A stretch of DNA of 64,000 bases, taken from the NCBI RefSeq assembly GCF_030538655.1, contig NZ_JAUNTO010000011.1, forward strand, positions 48,526-112,525. Direction: 5' to 3'. Position numbers and translations under genes: made by a program. This DNA comes from Paracoccus sp. (in: a-proteobacteria). GTDB taxonomy: Bacteria > Pseudomonadota > Alphaproteobacteria > Rhodobacterales > Rhodobacteraceae. Shown here piece after piece: positions 1 through 9,165 of this stretch. Every line of letters begins with the position of its first letter. Position 1 is the first letter of the stretch. Below the pieces are notes generated by a model. It made no database searches, was not told where the DNA came from, and was given only the letters and a program-made list of their open reading frames with translations.

Positions 1-1
1 C

Positions 2-1780
2 CAATGCGGCACGGCATTTCTGCACGAAACACTGCGCACCATCCCCGAACCTTTGCCGAAAGGCTGGATCAACGCGCGCCATGACGCCCGGCTGCGCCCG
101 GTCTTTCGCAGGCTGGCCGACGATCTGGCGAATTTTGCCACGACCGGCAGGCCCCGCAAACGCGCCGGGGCGCAGGCGGCGCTGCGCGATTTGCTGCAAC
201 AGGCGGGTGATCTGGGCGCGCAGGTGCTGTTTCTGTCGGATGACGGCTTTCTGGGCTGTCCGCCCGCCGCATATATCGCCACAGGTCAACCGCCGCGGTT
301 CTATCCCCGCGCGGCCGAGGTAGCCGAAATCTTTGACGCCGCGCTGTCCGGGCATGAAAGGTGCTATCTGTTTACTCTGCGGTCGCATCAGGACGTATTG
401 CGCCGCCAGTATCTGGATGCCATCGGGCAGATCCGCTTTGACATGTCGCTGCCGGATTATATCGACCGGCTGGCCGGACAGGGGCTGGCGGAATACCGCT
501 TTGACCGGGTGATCGCCGATTGGGCGCGCTACAGCGGCACCGGGCGCATCGCCCTGCTGCATCACGACCTGCTGGACAGGAACCCCGACGCCTATCTGCG
601 CACACTGGAACGGTTTCTGACCCTGCCCGCGCGACTGTTGCGGGTGCCGGATGGCTGGGCCGAAGCCAGGCTGACGCCGGGTCAGATCGCCCTGGCCCGG
701 TCGCTGTTCGAACCGGGCCAAAGCAATCAGGACATTCGCCGCAAGCGTGAACAGGTCGCCGCCTGCCCGACCGGCCCGACCGCTCCGCCACAGGAAAAGC
801 CGACCGCCGCGCAGATGCGGCAGATGCGCGACAGCTTTGCCGGTGATCTGGGCAATGGCGCGGGGCCTTACCGGCACCTGACCCCGCCAGGCGACATTCC
901 ACCCGACCTGCGCGAGTTGAACGCCCATTTCCGCATCGGCGGGCTGGCGGATGCACGGGCCGACGGGCGCAATATCGTCTATTTCTGGGACGCCGCGCTG
1001 AAAATGCCGCGCGCGTTTTACAATAACGTCGCCCATTGCGCCGCGCAACAACCCGACTGGCAGGTGATGCTGTTGCATGATGCCGACGCCCCGGCGCTGC
1101 TGGATGGGCTGGACCCGGTGCTGGCGCAGACCTATCCGCAGATCCGCCCGCCTGCCGCCCGCAGCGACATTCTGCGGCTGGCGTTTCTGTTCAAACACGG
1201 CGGCTGGTATATCGACGCCGATTCATCGCCGGTGATACCGCTGGATGATTTCAACCTGTCCGGTCCGGTGATGTTTCACCGCGATGACATGTCACGCGGC
1301 CCGCGATTTTGCGCCAATCATTGTCTGTATTTCGATGCTGGACACCAGATCCCCGGCCTGTGCCTGCAACGGATTGCCGAAAACATTGCCTGCAAAACCC
1401 ATCTTTACGATGTCGAGGCTTTTTCCGGCCCGGCGCTGCTGACGCAGGTTCTGACCGAGCTGGATTATCCGGCGGACGCGCTTTACCCTTATTCGCGCTA
1501 TTTCGTGCAGAAAGAGCCACTGTATTTCCGTTCGCTGCGCCTGCCCGGTTCCACATCCTGGTCGATGGAGCAGTTCTTTGGCGTGCTGGATGACCTGCCC
1601 CCCGATTTCGGCGGCTTGCCGCTGCGGCTGTCGCCGCGCACCTCGGCTCAGTTGATGGTCATGCTGGACCGCCATCCCGACCCCGGCATTCTGGCCGAAA
1701 TCGCCCGGATCAGGCCACGTTTCCTGAAAGACGGGCCGTTCCGGCAGCGTTACGAAACCGTGTTCGGCCCGATCGGGTAA
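2..1780 (+). CDS. Glycosyltransferase with DXD motif and sulfotransferase-like N-terminal region (5' end outside window)
   Basis: The reading frame is open to the left edge, so the true start lies outside; 592 residues are visible. The C-terminal half (from about visible residue 310) looks like the DXD sugar-binding glycosyltransferase family (OCH1/Gly_transf_sug type): it has the sequence HGGWYIDADSSP, in which GG-x-Y-x-D-x-D would bind the metal and nucleotide sugar, preceded by SDILRLAFLFKHGG. The N-terminal part begins QCGTAFLHETL, which resembles the 5'-phosphosulfate loop of sulfotransferases (KCGTTFL type), followed by an R-S-containing segment near LFTLRSHQDVLRRQYL. That suggests a two-domain enzyme decorating a surface glycan, but the sulfotransferase reading is weak because the first strand is missing. 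The TTG at 53 could be read as a start, but it would cut the P-loop-like segment away. No signal peptide or membrane segment is seen. The acceptor is unknown. Confidence 0.7.
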   Translation, partial: QCGTAFLHETLRTIPEPLPKGWINARHDARLRPVFRRLADDLANFATTGRPRKRAGAQAALRDLLQQAGDLGAQVLFLSDDGFLGCPPAAYIATGQPPRFYPRAAEVAEIFDAALSGHERCYLFTLRSHQDVLRRQYLDAIGQIRFDMSLPDYIDRLAGQGLAEYRFDRVIADWARYSGTGRIALLHHDLLDRNPDAYLRTLERFLTLPARLLRVPDGWAEARLTPGQIALARSLFEPGQSNQDIRRKREQVAACPTGPTAPPQEKPTAAQMRQMRDSFAGDLGNGAGPYRHLTPPGDIPPDLRELNAHFRIGGLADARADGRNIVYFWDAALKMPRAFYNNVAHCAAQQPDWQVMLLHDADAPALLDGLDPVLAQTYPQIRPPAARSDILRLAFLFKHGGWYIDADSSPVIPLDDFNLSGPVMFHRDDMSRGPRFCANHCLYFDAGHQIPGLCLQRIAENIACKTHLYDVEAFSGPALLTQVLTELDYPADALYPYSRYFVQKEPLYFRSLRLPGSTSWSMEQFFGVLDDLPPDFGGLPLRLSPRTSAQLMVMLDRHPDPGILAEIARIRPRFLKDGPFRQRYETVFGPIG

Positions 1781-1819
1781 TCAGCGCGAGACCGGCAGCC
1801 ACCGGCCCCGCAGCATGGG

Positions 1820-4800
1820 TCAAAAGACAAAGAAATCGTCACCATCCAGATTCAGCCCGCGCGTCAGGGTGGCGAAATGCACCCGCGCGCCCGAACCGCT
1901 GCCGTCCTCGTCGTAATACAACCGACCCGAGCGTGTATCGTAGATGATCCGGTCTGCGGCAGTTTGCGCAACGCCAGTGGTGTTCGCGCGAAAGCCCACG
2001 CTCAGCGCGCCGCCCCGCAGCCCGGTGAAGATCGCCTGATCCAGCCAGATCGTATCCTGATTCACGGCAAAGTCGCGGATCGAATCGACGCTGCCATCCA
2101 GCCGGGTATCCATGACAAAGACATCCGCGCCCGCACCACCGAACAGCACATCGCTGCCAGCACCGCCATACAGCGTGTCATTGCCGCCGCCACCGCGCAG
2201 CGTATCGTTACCCGCATCGCCATACAGCCGGTCGTTACCCGCATCGCCGCTGATCGCGTCATGACCCGCACCACCATACATCAGGTCGTTGCCTGCCCCG
2301 CCAAACAGCGAGTCATTGCCATTGCCACCATACAGCGTGTCATCACCAAGCCCGCCCCAAAGACGGTCATCGCCATCATCGCCATGCAGCAGATCGTTAC
2401 CCGCATCGCCATACAGGCTGTCATTGCCGGTGCCGCCATACAGCGTATCATTCCCGCCACCGCCGCGCAGCGTATCATTGCCGGAATCGCCATAAAGCCA
2501 GTCGTTGCCGCCGCCGCCGAACAGGGTGTCATTACCAGCGTCGCCGCGCAGCGTGTCGTTGCCATCGTCACCCCACAGGCCATCGTCACCCGCGCCGCCC
2601 CGCAAAAGATCGTTGCCCTGATTGCCATACAGCCTGTCGTTACCGGCTCCGCCGTCCAGCGTATCGTTGCCGCCACCGCCATGCAGCGAGTCATTGCCCG
2701 CATCCCCATACAGCAGATCATGGCCCGCTTCGCCGTTCAGCTGATCGTTGCCGGTGCCGCCGCGCAGCGTGTCGTTACCCGCGCCGCCAAGCAGACGGTC
2801 GTCGCCGTCATCGCCATGCAAAAGATCATCGCCAAGGTTGCCATACAAAACATCGTTGCCCGCGCCGCCATACAGGCTGTCATTGCCGTCCCGCCCATTC
2901 AGGCTGTCATTGCCCGCATCGCCCCACAGCCGGTCATTACCGGCACCGCCCTCCAGCACATCATTGCCGGAACCGCCATAAAGCCAGTCGTTGCCGGCAT
3001 CCCCGAACAGCGTGTCATTGCCCGCGCCACCGCGCAGCGTATCATGACCGCCACCACCGCGCAGAATGTTGTTGCCGGAATTGCCGGTCAGCACATTGGC
3101 GCGCGCATTGCCGGTGCCATTGATATGGGCCGTTCCGGTCAGCGTCAGATCCTCGACAAAGCGGATGCCGTGATGGGTATCCAGCGAATATGTGACCGCG
3201 CTTTCCACCCGGTCGTGCCCGCCCGCGTCAACACGCCCGCCGCGCACCGTCGCTTCGTCCACGATGTCGGTGGATTTGGTCACGACATACACATCGTCAC
3301 CAGCCCCGCCCATCATGACCAGCGCCCCTTTGGCGTCGATCCAGCGGATCATGTCGGATTCCGGCATCGCACCATCAAAGGCGCCGTTATTGCGCAGGCC
3401 ATAGCGGGTGATTTCCTGCGCGGTCACGCTGAACCTGACGATGTGATAGATCTCCAGCACCTCGCCGGTGGCGCGGTCGGACACATAGTCCAGAAAGCGG
3501 ATAACGCGGGTGCCGTCCGGCTGGGTCCAAAAACCGTCGCGCTGGATCATCAGCAGCATCGAATACTTGTCAATCACCTTGGAATCGCTGACCGACAGCC
3601 GCTCTTTGGTGCCAATGGAATCGGTCTTGATCCCGGCACGGCTGAAGGACTGGCCCAGCTTATAAACCTCTGGCCCGGTATAGGTCAGCGACAGGCGCCC
3701 CGGCTTGAGATCGGCGGAATCCATGGTGGAATGGTATCCGGGCCGGAAATTGACCAGAACCTTCTGCACATTGGTCGCATCAAAATCGATCAGGATATGC
3801 GACACATCCGAGGGCAGCACCTTGGGATAATGGTCTGAAAACGACTTGTCCGCCTCGGGGAAATAGACACCGTTCTCGAAACCATCCACCTTGAGACCGT
3901 TGAACACCATGTCAAAGACGTTCAGGCTGAACCGGACACCGCTTGCCGCCTCGGCAACCCGCTGGGGGTTGGTCGTGCCGATCAGGTCAAAATCCAGCAT
4001 CGTATAATGCGAGGTGTAACCAAGCACGACGCCGGTCGAGGTTTCCCAGTTCAGGAAACCGTCAAAAACCGAACGGATGTCATTGTGCTGTTCAGGTGTG
4101 GCCTTGATGACCATCAGGCCGATCTGGGTGCCGAACGCCTCGTTGTCGCGGAACCCCTCGATCGGGGTACGGTTAACGGGAACAGTGTCGCGTCCGTAAG
4201 AGATGCCGGGATATTCCAGATTGTCCGACAGCGGCTGTTCCGGCGCCACGCGATGGAACCACGTATAGCCGTGGGTCGTATTGATCGCCACGTTTTCATA
4301 GGCCTGGACCTGACGTCCGGCAAAAAAGAACCCGTCCCCGGTCTTGGCGATGTCGTTATCGGCGGGGTCGCCCACACGTTTCACGGCCCAGTCGCCGTAA
4401 TCAACACCGATTGCCTTGATGGCCATGTTCTGGCCCCAGACGCCGGTTTCATTGCCATCCTCGGCCACAAAGGCGGCGCCGAACACGTCAAAGGCCACGT
4501 TGCCAATGAAATCGGCGTGGCTGCCGTGATGGACAAAGCCCCAGCCCGGTGATCCGCTGACGGTATTGCCGATGGCGATGGCGGGGTTATCCTGATCCTC
4601 GACGCCATTCTTGTGGAAATGGAACGGATAGCGCGCCTTGGCGTTGAAGTCAGGTGTCAGCGTTTCGGCCTTGGAGGCGTCCATCGCCGGTTTGGATTTG
4701 TCGGTGCGGCCCAGATCGTCAAAGGCGGCATAGCGCACATCGACATCATTGGAATGCATGAACATCACATGGCCACGGTGATGCGTCTGCGTGGCATCGC

Positions 4801-5680
4801 CGTCGATACTGGAAAAGGTGATGTTGCGGGTCATATTCGCGACATAGGCCGACAGATCGTCGCGCGGCGTGTCATGGTCATAGGTCAGCGCCCGGTCCAG
4901 CGTGACGGTGTTGCCGTCGATGCTGATAATCCGCACCTCTTCGTCCTGGCTTTCCTTGTGAACCACAGCGCGCACGTCGTTATCCCAGCTCCAGCCGGTC
5001 TTGTGCGTGCCGCTGAGAACAAGGCGGTCACCGACCTGCCAGCCCGTGGGAATTTCGGCCAGCTTCAGCACGGTGTCGCCCGCCATGGCATCGGTGGCGA
5101 CCTTGACGAAGGCGGTCTTTTCCGCCCCGTGGATTTCCGCCGCCCCGTGCGAGATGACCCCGCGCGACAACAGCGCCGGATCCCAGCCGATGTCGATGTC
5201 GCCATTGTTGGCGATCTTGATCTCGGCCTTGACGCCTGCCTGCACCGGATCGTCCGCCGTGCCGATTTCCAGCCGTCCCTGCGGGCTGACCACCAGCGTA
5301 TCCACCACCATGCGGGTGTCCGACGCCGTGGCAAAGGACAGTTCGCCATCGACACGCACCGTGAACAGCGATGTATCGCTGACGCCATTATAGTGGACCG
5401 AAATACCTTCGGGGATCAGGGCCTTGGCCCCTGCATCGGGGATACGGCCCTGATACCAGGTGCCCGGATCGAACCAGTCGCCGTTCTTGATGGCGACATG
5501 CGTCGCCTCGGCGCGGGGCACCAGCGCCAACAGCCGGGCATGATCCGCAGCCATGCCGCTATTCGCCATATCATGCGTATGTTCGGGCGCGGCTTTAACC
5601 GCCTGAACAAAAGCACCAGCATCGCCCGTGTTTACAGGATAAATCGGATGATCCACTGAATGGTCATCGGTCGTCAGCAT
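1820..5680 (-). CDS. Secreted G8-domain/beta-helix protein with a 36-unit RTX calcium-binding array
   Basis: This is a 1286-residue protein. Residues about 66-170 form a G8-like domain ([10 protein letters not shown], then [12 protein letters not shown]), as in the CEMIP/TMEM2 family. Residues about 170-800 look like a parallel beta-helix, with repeated [17 protein letters not shown] and [10 protein letters not shown] segments. Residues 862-1185 (DNA 2126-3097) are 36 uninterrupted nonapeptides of the type GGAGNDTLR, the Ca2+-binding RTX beta-roll. The last 101 residues resemble the serralysin C-terminal domain and end in DGDDFFVF, an acidic-plus-hydrophobic tail typical of type I secretion signals. 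There is no N-terminal signal peptide, which fits export through an ABC/MFP/TolC system; none is encoded here. The substrate is probably a polysaccharide or adhesion partner, by analogy only. The start ATG at 5680 follows a long AT-rich region. The gene stands alone. Confidence 0.85.
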   Translation of the reverse strand: MLTTDDHSVDHPIYPVNTGDAGAFVQAVKAAPEHTHDMANSGMAADHARLLALVPRAEATHVAIKNGDWFDPGTWYQGRIPDAGAKALIPEGISVHYNGVSDTSLFTVRVDGELSFATASDTRMVVDTLVVSPQGRLEIGTADDPVQAGVKAEIKIANNGDIDIGWDPALLSRGVISHGAAEIHGAEKTAFVKVATDAMAGDTVLKLAEIPTGWQVGDRLVLSGTHKTGWSWDNDVRAVVHKESQDEEVRIISIDGNTVTLDRALTYDHDTPRDDLSAYVANMTRNITFSSIDGDATQTHHRGHVMFMHSNDVDVRYAAFDDLGRTDKSKPAMDASKAETLTPDFNAKARYPFHFHKNGVEDQDNPAIAIGNTVSGSPGWGFVHHGSHADFIGNVAFDVFGAAFVAEDGNETGVWGQNMAIKAIGVDYGDWAVKRVGDPADNDIAKTGDGFFFAGRQVQAYENVAINTTHGYTWFHRVAPEQPLSDNLEYPGISYGRDTVPVNRTPIEGFRDNEAFGTQIGLMVIKATPEQHNDIRSVFDGFLNWETSTGVVLGYTSHYTMLDFDLIGTTNPQRVAEAASGVRFSLNVFDMVFNGLKVDGFENGVYFPEADKSFSDHYPKVLPSDVSHILIDFDATNVQKVLVNFRPGYHSTMDSADLKPGRLSLTYTGPEVYKLGQSFSRAGIKTDSIGTKERLSVSDSKVIDKYSMLLMIQRDGFWTQPDGTRVIRFLDYVSDRATGEVLEIYHIVRFSVTAQEITRYGLRNNGAFDGAMPESDMIRWIDAKGALVMMGGAGDDVYVVTKSTDIVDEATVRGGRVDAGGHDRVESAVTYSLDTHHGIRFVEDLTLTGTAHINGTGNARANVLTGNSGNNILRGGGGHDTLRGGAGNDTLFGDAGNDWLYGGSGNDVLEGGAGNDRLWGDAGNDSLNGRDGNDSLYGGAGNDVLYGNLGDDLLHGDDGDDRLLGGAGNDTLRGGTGNDQLNGEAGHDLLYGDAGNDSLHGGGGNDTLDGGAGNDRLYGNQGNDLLRGGAGDDGLWGDDGNDTLRGDAGNDTLFGGGGNDWLYGDSGNDTLRGGGGNDTLYGGTGNDSLYGDAGNDLLHGDDGDDRLWGGLGDDTLYGGNGNDSLFGGAGNDLMYGGAGHDAISGDAGNDRLYGDAGNDTLRGGGGNDTLYGGAGSDVLFGGAGADVFVMDTRLDGSVDSIRDFAVNQDTIWLDQAIFTGLRGGALSVGFRANTTGVAQTAADRIIYDTRSGRLYYDEDGSGSGARVHFATLTRGLNLDGDDFFVF

Positions 5681-5981
5681 GATGCACCTTTAATTCCGCA
5701 TAAGTCAGCGTCCTGCGATAGCCTGTGATCGCGGGCGCTATCAATACGGTCTTGCATGCAAAATGCGACGCATTTGTAATCTTGGCCGAAAGATAGGCAC
5801 AAAATCGCCGCGATTCGGCAGAAACCCCTGAAATTTACCAAAAATTAACCTTTTATCGGTAACTTTTCGCTCATTTTCAACGCAGGGTTGCGGCATTTGC
5901 GTAATACGCTAATTTGCACATGCTGCATATGTCTGCGTTTTTACGTCAGGTAAACGGACATATAGAATCAGCACGAACAGC
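5681..5981. promoter_or_regulatory. AT-rich gene-free region upstream of the RTX gene
   Basis: About 300 bases without a plausible gene lie between the RTX gene start (5680, leftward) and the end of the sox operon. The stretch 5815-5950 is clearly richer in A+T than its surroundings (for example AAATTTACCAAAAATTAACC). It must hold the promoter of the RTX gene. I could not assign a -35/-10 pair or an operator with confidence. Confidence 0.45.
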
Positions 5982-6007
5982 TGCGGCGCAGATTGCCCCG
6001 CGCCGCA
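5982..6007 (-). terminator. Hairpin just after soxZ
   Basis: TGCGGCGC (5982-5989) and GCGCCGCA (6000-6007) form a perfect 8-bp stem with a 10-base loop, starting 10 bases beyond the soxZ stop. In the leftward transcript no run of U follows, so it may be a Rho-dependent end, a processing stem or a weak terminator. Confidence 0.45.
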
Positions 6008-6016
6008 AAAACCATG

Positions 6017-6346
6017 TCAGCCCTGAACCGTAATCTCGCGCTCGGCCTCGGCGAAATCGCCGCGGTCATCTGTCCAGATCATGCGCAAGGTGCCGCTGTC
6101 ACGGGCGGCAAAGGTGAACTCGATATAGGGGTTCTGCGACACGGCAGGCTCCGGCTGCCAGTCCAGCACGACGGCATCAGCCAGCAGCGCGCGGAAGCCG
6201 GTCAGGATATTGCGCGGCATGGGCGTGCCATCGGCCTGATGACGAAACCCGGTTTCCATCGGATGCGCGATCTGGGCGCGGACGCGGACGATTTCGTCTT
6301 TGGCGGGGGTTTCGGTGCTGATCCAGATGCGGGGGGGTCTGCTCAT
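6017..6346 (-). CDS. soxZ: Thiosulfate oxidation carrier protein SoxZ
   Basis: This 109-residue protein matches SoxZ in length and features: an Ig-like fold with PRIWISTETPAKDEIVRVRA at the N-terminus, the conserved HPMETGFR segment (residues about 28-35), and NPYIEFTFAARDSG towards the end. SoxZ pairs with SoxY in the periplasm. The SoxYZ dimer carries sulfur intermediates on the SoxY C-terminal cysteine while other enzymes act on them. It has no signal peptide, as usual, because it is exported with the Tat-dependent SoxY. It is the last gene of the leftward operon, 9 bases after soxY, and a hairpin follows. The enzymes that normally use SoxYZ (SoxXA, SoxB, SoxCD) are not in this window. Confidence 0.93.
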   Translation of the reverse strand: MSRPPRIWISTETPAKDEIVRVRAQIAHPMETGFRHQADGTPMPRNILTGFRALLADAVVLDWQPEPAVSQNPYIEFTFAARDSGTLRMIWTDDRGDFAEAEREITVQG

Positions 6347-6355
6347 GGTCGGTCC

Positions 6356-6850
6356 TCACATACCACAGCCGCCAGCGGCAACGGTGGTTTCGGCGCTGGC
6401 TTGCAGAAAACGGCCATCGCTCATCCGGGCGATGGCACGGACGCGCATGCTTTCGATCAGGCGCAGCCGTAGGGCGACATCCACCGGACCCGTCGCAGGG
6501 CCAAAGCGGAACACGCTGGCCAGCGGCAGCGGGTTGCGGTTGGCCAGCACGATCAGTTCCTCGCAATAGATGTCAGAGCCGGAGTCGGCACCGATCTGCA
6601 CACGAACGGGCACTGCGGCGGGGTTATCGGCCAGTGCGGGCAGTTCCAGCAGCAAGCCCGCGTCTTCCGCAGTGGCGCCGCCCAGAAATTCCGCCGCGAT
6701 CCGGTCGGCTTCGGCATCGTCAAGCTGCGGAACGGCGCTGGTCAGCACATGATCCTGCGCCATTGCCGCCTGCCCCGCCAGCGCGGCCGCACCAAAGGCT
6801 GCCGCGCCGATCAGGATCTGCCGCCGGTCGGGTTCACCGTAAAAAGTCAT
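6356..6850 (-). CDS. soxY: Sulfur covalently binding protein SoxY
   Basis: A 164-residue precursor. The N-terminus carries a twin-arginine signal (DRRQILIG followed by an Ala/Gly-rich hydrophobic stretch ending AMAQ), and the C-terminus ends in GGCGM, the flexible swinging arm whose cysteine (residue 162) binds the sulfur substrate; the family usually ends GGCGG. SoxY is the periplasmic carrier of the Sox pathway. I chose the ATG at 6850 because it puts the RR motif at residues 9-10 and because this start overlaps the end of the upstream flavoprotein gene by 17 bases, a sign of translational coupling. A longer frame to 6916 adds residues without signal character. The Gly-to-Met change at the last residue is mild. 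Function as a SoxZ partner is well supported; its partner enzymes here are probably the two flavoproteins. Confidence 0.93.
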   Translation of the reverse strand: MTFYGEPDRRQILIGAAAFGAAALAGQAAMAQDHVLTSAVPQLDDAEADRIAAEFLGGATAEDAGLLLELPALADNPAAVPVRVQIGADSGSDIYCEELIVLANRNPLPLASVFRFGPATGPVDVALRLRLIESMRVRAIARMSDGRFLQASAETTVAAGGCGM

Positions 6851-8162
6851 TGAACATCCCATCAATCCACACAAAATCTTCTTCCAGCAGATCGGGCGTT
6901 CGCACGTCAACGTCAATCTGCGTCTGCTGCACGTTCCCGTCGGGACCGATCTCGTAAAAGAACTCGACCGAGATCGCCTCGCGCGGGTCGCCGTTCACCA
7001 GCATATAGCACAGGTTGTCGGGCAGTTCCGCCACCACATCCTGCCCACGCACCCGCTGGCCGATGTTGCGCGCGACGATCTTGGCGATGTAGTTCGCCAC
7101 ATGCGCGCTTTTGGGATAATGGCCAAACTGCGGCGAGATGGTGCCCATGCTGTCGCCGACGATATACACACTGTCATCGGCATTGGCATGGAACAGGCGC
7201 GGGTGCATATCGGCCCAGCCGGTCGGGCGCCCCTCGGCGTCGCGGGCGATCAGATCGGCATAGAACACCATGTCCGAGGCCTGATGCGGCGGCATGATGA
7301 TCGCCTCGTCAAAGTCGAAATCGCCCGCCTCGGTCATGATGCGTTTGTTATAGGGGTCCAGCTCGCGCACGCGGGCGTTCGGCACATGGGTGATGATGTC
7401 GGGATACAGCTCGTCAAAGGCGGCGCGGTATCCGGCACCGATGGGGGCGATCATCGGTTTGGGGTCAAGAATCAGGATTTTCGCCGGGATGTTGTTCACC
7501 TTGAAATGCCACGCCATCACGCAGGCCCGTTCATAGGGCGAGGGCGGGCAGCGGTGCGGCGGCGGCGGCAGCGTCATCACGATGGTGCCGCCTTTGAAAT
7601 TGTGGATCTTGTTTTTCAGCGCCACATGTTCCGCACTGGGGATATAGGCCGAGGGGAAATGCGTCCGCGTATAATCCGCCGCCGCCTTGTCATCGCCGAA
7701 CCAGACATCATAGGCGTTGCGGATACCGCCCGCCAGGATCAGGAAATCGTAATCGACGCTGCCCTGCGACGTGCGCACGATCTTGCGGTCGCGTTCGATG
7801 CCGATGATCTCGCACTGGATCAGGGTATAGCCGTATTTATTGGCCGGGTGCAGCATGTCTTGCGTCAGAAACGCCGTATCCACCACGTTGATCAGCCATT
7901 TGTTCGACATCGGGCAGGACCAGAAGAACGGGTTGCGTTCCAGCAGGATCACTTCGGCATCGGGGACCTCTTGCCGCAGATAGCGTGCGGCGGTCATCCC
8001 GCCCCATCCGCCGCCGCAGACGACGATGCGCGGACCGCGCCCCTCGCGCGGTTTCAGTATCGTGTCGGCGGTCAGCGCGGCGGGGGCGGCCAAAAGGCCA
8101 GTGGCGGACAGGCCAAGGGCCAGGGCGGGCGCCCCGGTCAGCAAGCTGCGGCGATGGATCAT
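6834..8162 (-). CDS. Flavocytochrome c/sulfide dehydrogenase-type flavoprotein, variant lacking one redox cysteine
   Basis: 442 residues. A Tat signal (HRRSLLTG and a hydrophobic stretch) precedes a Rossmann FAD site, RIVVCGGGWGGMTAARYL (residues 45-62). The family motif RCPPSPYERACVMAWHFK is present near the middle, and VYIVGDSMGTISPQFGH lies near the C-terminus. FccB/SoxF proteins oxidise sulfide at FAD through a pair of redox cysteines. The first cysteine (C83 in WSCPMSN) is here, but the second, found as SGFCANAQGK in the paralogue at 9162-10430, is replaced by KSAHVANYIAK with no cysteine. The protein is therefore FCSD-like, but its chemistry is uncertain; it may act on SoxY-bound sulfur. 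It starts directly after the YeeE/YedE gene and overlaps soxY at its end. Confidence 0.85.
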   Translation of the reverse strand: MIHRRSLLTGAPALALGLSATGLLAAPAALTADTILKPREGRGPRIVVCGGGWGGMTAARYLRQEVPDAEVILLERNPFFWSCPMSNKWLINVVDTAFLTQDMLHPANKYGYTLIQCEIIGIERDRKIVRTSQGSVDYDFLILAGGIRNAYDVWFGDDKAAADYTRTHFPSAYIPSAEHVALKNKIHNFKGGTIVMTLPPPPHRCPPSPYERACVMAWHFKVNNIPAKILILDPKPMIAPIGAGYRAAFDELYPDIITHVPNARVRELDPYNKRIMTEAGDFDFDEAIIMPPHQASDMVFYADLIARDAEGRPTGWADMHPRLFHANADDSVYIVGDSMGTISPQFGHYPKSAHVANYIAKIVARNIGQRVRGQDVVAELPDNLCYMLVNGDPREAISVEFFYEIGPDGNVQQTQIDVDVRTPDLLEEDFVWIDGMFNDFLR

Positions 8163-8163
8163 G

Positions 8164-9165
8164 TCAGATTCCGGTGTTTCGTGTGTGACGGGTTGCGATC
8201 AGAGCAACCGCAATCCCGGCCAGAATACCGGCAAACGCGACCAGACTGGCCAGCGACAGCGTAGAAACTCCGCTTAAACCTTGCCCGATCGAACACCCCA
8301 AGGCAAGCACTCCGCCAAAGCCCATCAGCACGCCGCCCGCGATAGCTTTGACGGTCTGGCGCGGGGTGGTAAAGCTTTCGATGCGCAGATCGCGCATCAG
8401 CACGGTCATGCCAAAGGCCCCCAGAAACGTGCCGCCCACAACCGCCACGCCAAAGACCAGCGCCCGCCCGGTGGACAACATCAGCCACAGCAGCCCGTCG
8501 CCCACCGGCCCGACAAAGCTGACCGAGGTCAGGATCACCGGGTCAAACGGATCAGCCGTCGCCGCCGTGATCCACCAGCCTGCCGCGACCGCCAGACCAA
8601 TGATGGTGGCGGCAACCGCCTCGACCGGGCGGCGGATCAGCGGCCATGCCAGCGCCAGCAACAGCAGCACCGGCCCGCCAATGGCCAGCGGCGCGGGGAT
8701 CACCTGCGCCAGCGACAGCGCCTGCGGCTGGACCGCGCCCCATGACTGCACCCACAGGCGCAAGGGTGCCAGCACGCCGGTCAGGCTGGCCTGCGCCGTC
8801 AGCCCAAGCGCCACCAGCACCACGACAGACCGCAGATTGCCCCCCGCCGCCAGCACAACCGACCGCGCGCCGCAGGCATTGGCCAGCACCATGCCAATGC
8901 CAAAGATCGCCCCGCCCGCCAGCATTCCGACCCAGGAAAACCGGGGCCGCATCGGCAGCGATTCCGCCAGATCGGTCAGCCCGGCCATGGCCAGCGCCTG
9001 CGTGCCAAGGATCGCCACCGCCAAAGCCAGCGCAAAGGCGCGCAGCGGCGACAGATCGCCGCCCGCCATCAGCCCCTTTATCCCGCGCAGCAGGCAGAAC
9101 CGGCCAGCCCGCGCCGCCGCACCAAAGGTGATACCCAACAACAGACCGGCCAGAACCGGCGTCAC
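8164..9165 (-). CDS. YeeE/YedE (TsuA/SoxT-like) sulfur-compound transporter
   Basis: 333 residues, almost entirely hydrophobic with about nine to ten predicted membrane segments. The two inverted halves of the YeeE/YedE family are recognisable: AAARAGRFCLLRGIKG near residue 18, ANACGARSVVLAAGGN near 95, and GVLMGFGGVLALGCSIGQGLSG near 280. Family members import thiosulfate (TsuA) or move sulfur compounds across the inner membrane, using conserved cysteines such as those in the NACGAR and GCSIGQG loops. It lies between the two flavoprotein genes and overlaps the upstream one by 4 bases. In this operon a role in moving thiosulfate or a sulfur atom between cytoplasm and periplasm is likely, but direction and substrate cannot be read from the sequence. 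Confidence 0.85.
   Translation of the reverse strand: MTPVLAGLLLGITFGAAARAGRFCLLRGIKGLMAGGDLSPLRAFALALAVAILGTQALAMAGLTDLAESLPMRPRFSWVGMLAGGAIFGIGMVLANACGARSVVLAAGGNLRSVVVLVALGLTAQASLTGVLAPLRLWVQSWGAVQPQALSLAQVIPAPLAIGGPVLLLLALAWPLIRRPVEAVAATIIGLAVAAGWWITAATADPFDPVILTSVSFVGPVGDGLLWLMLSTGRALVFGVAVVGGTFLGAFGMTVLMRDLRIESFTTPRQTVKAIAGGVLMGFGGVLALGCSIGQGLSGVSTLSLASLVAFAGILAGIAVALIATRHTRNTGI

Noticed and set aside
1877-3838. A 653-codon open frame on the plus strand opposite the RTX gene
   Set aside because: It is the antisense of the repeat array and beta-helix region. It stays open because of RTX codon composition; its translation is a low-complexity repeat and it has no ribosome site.
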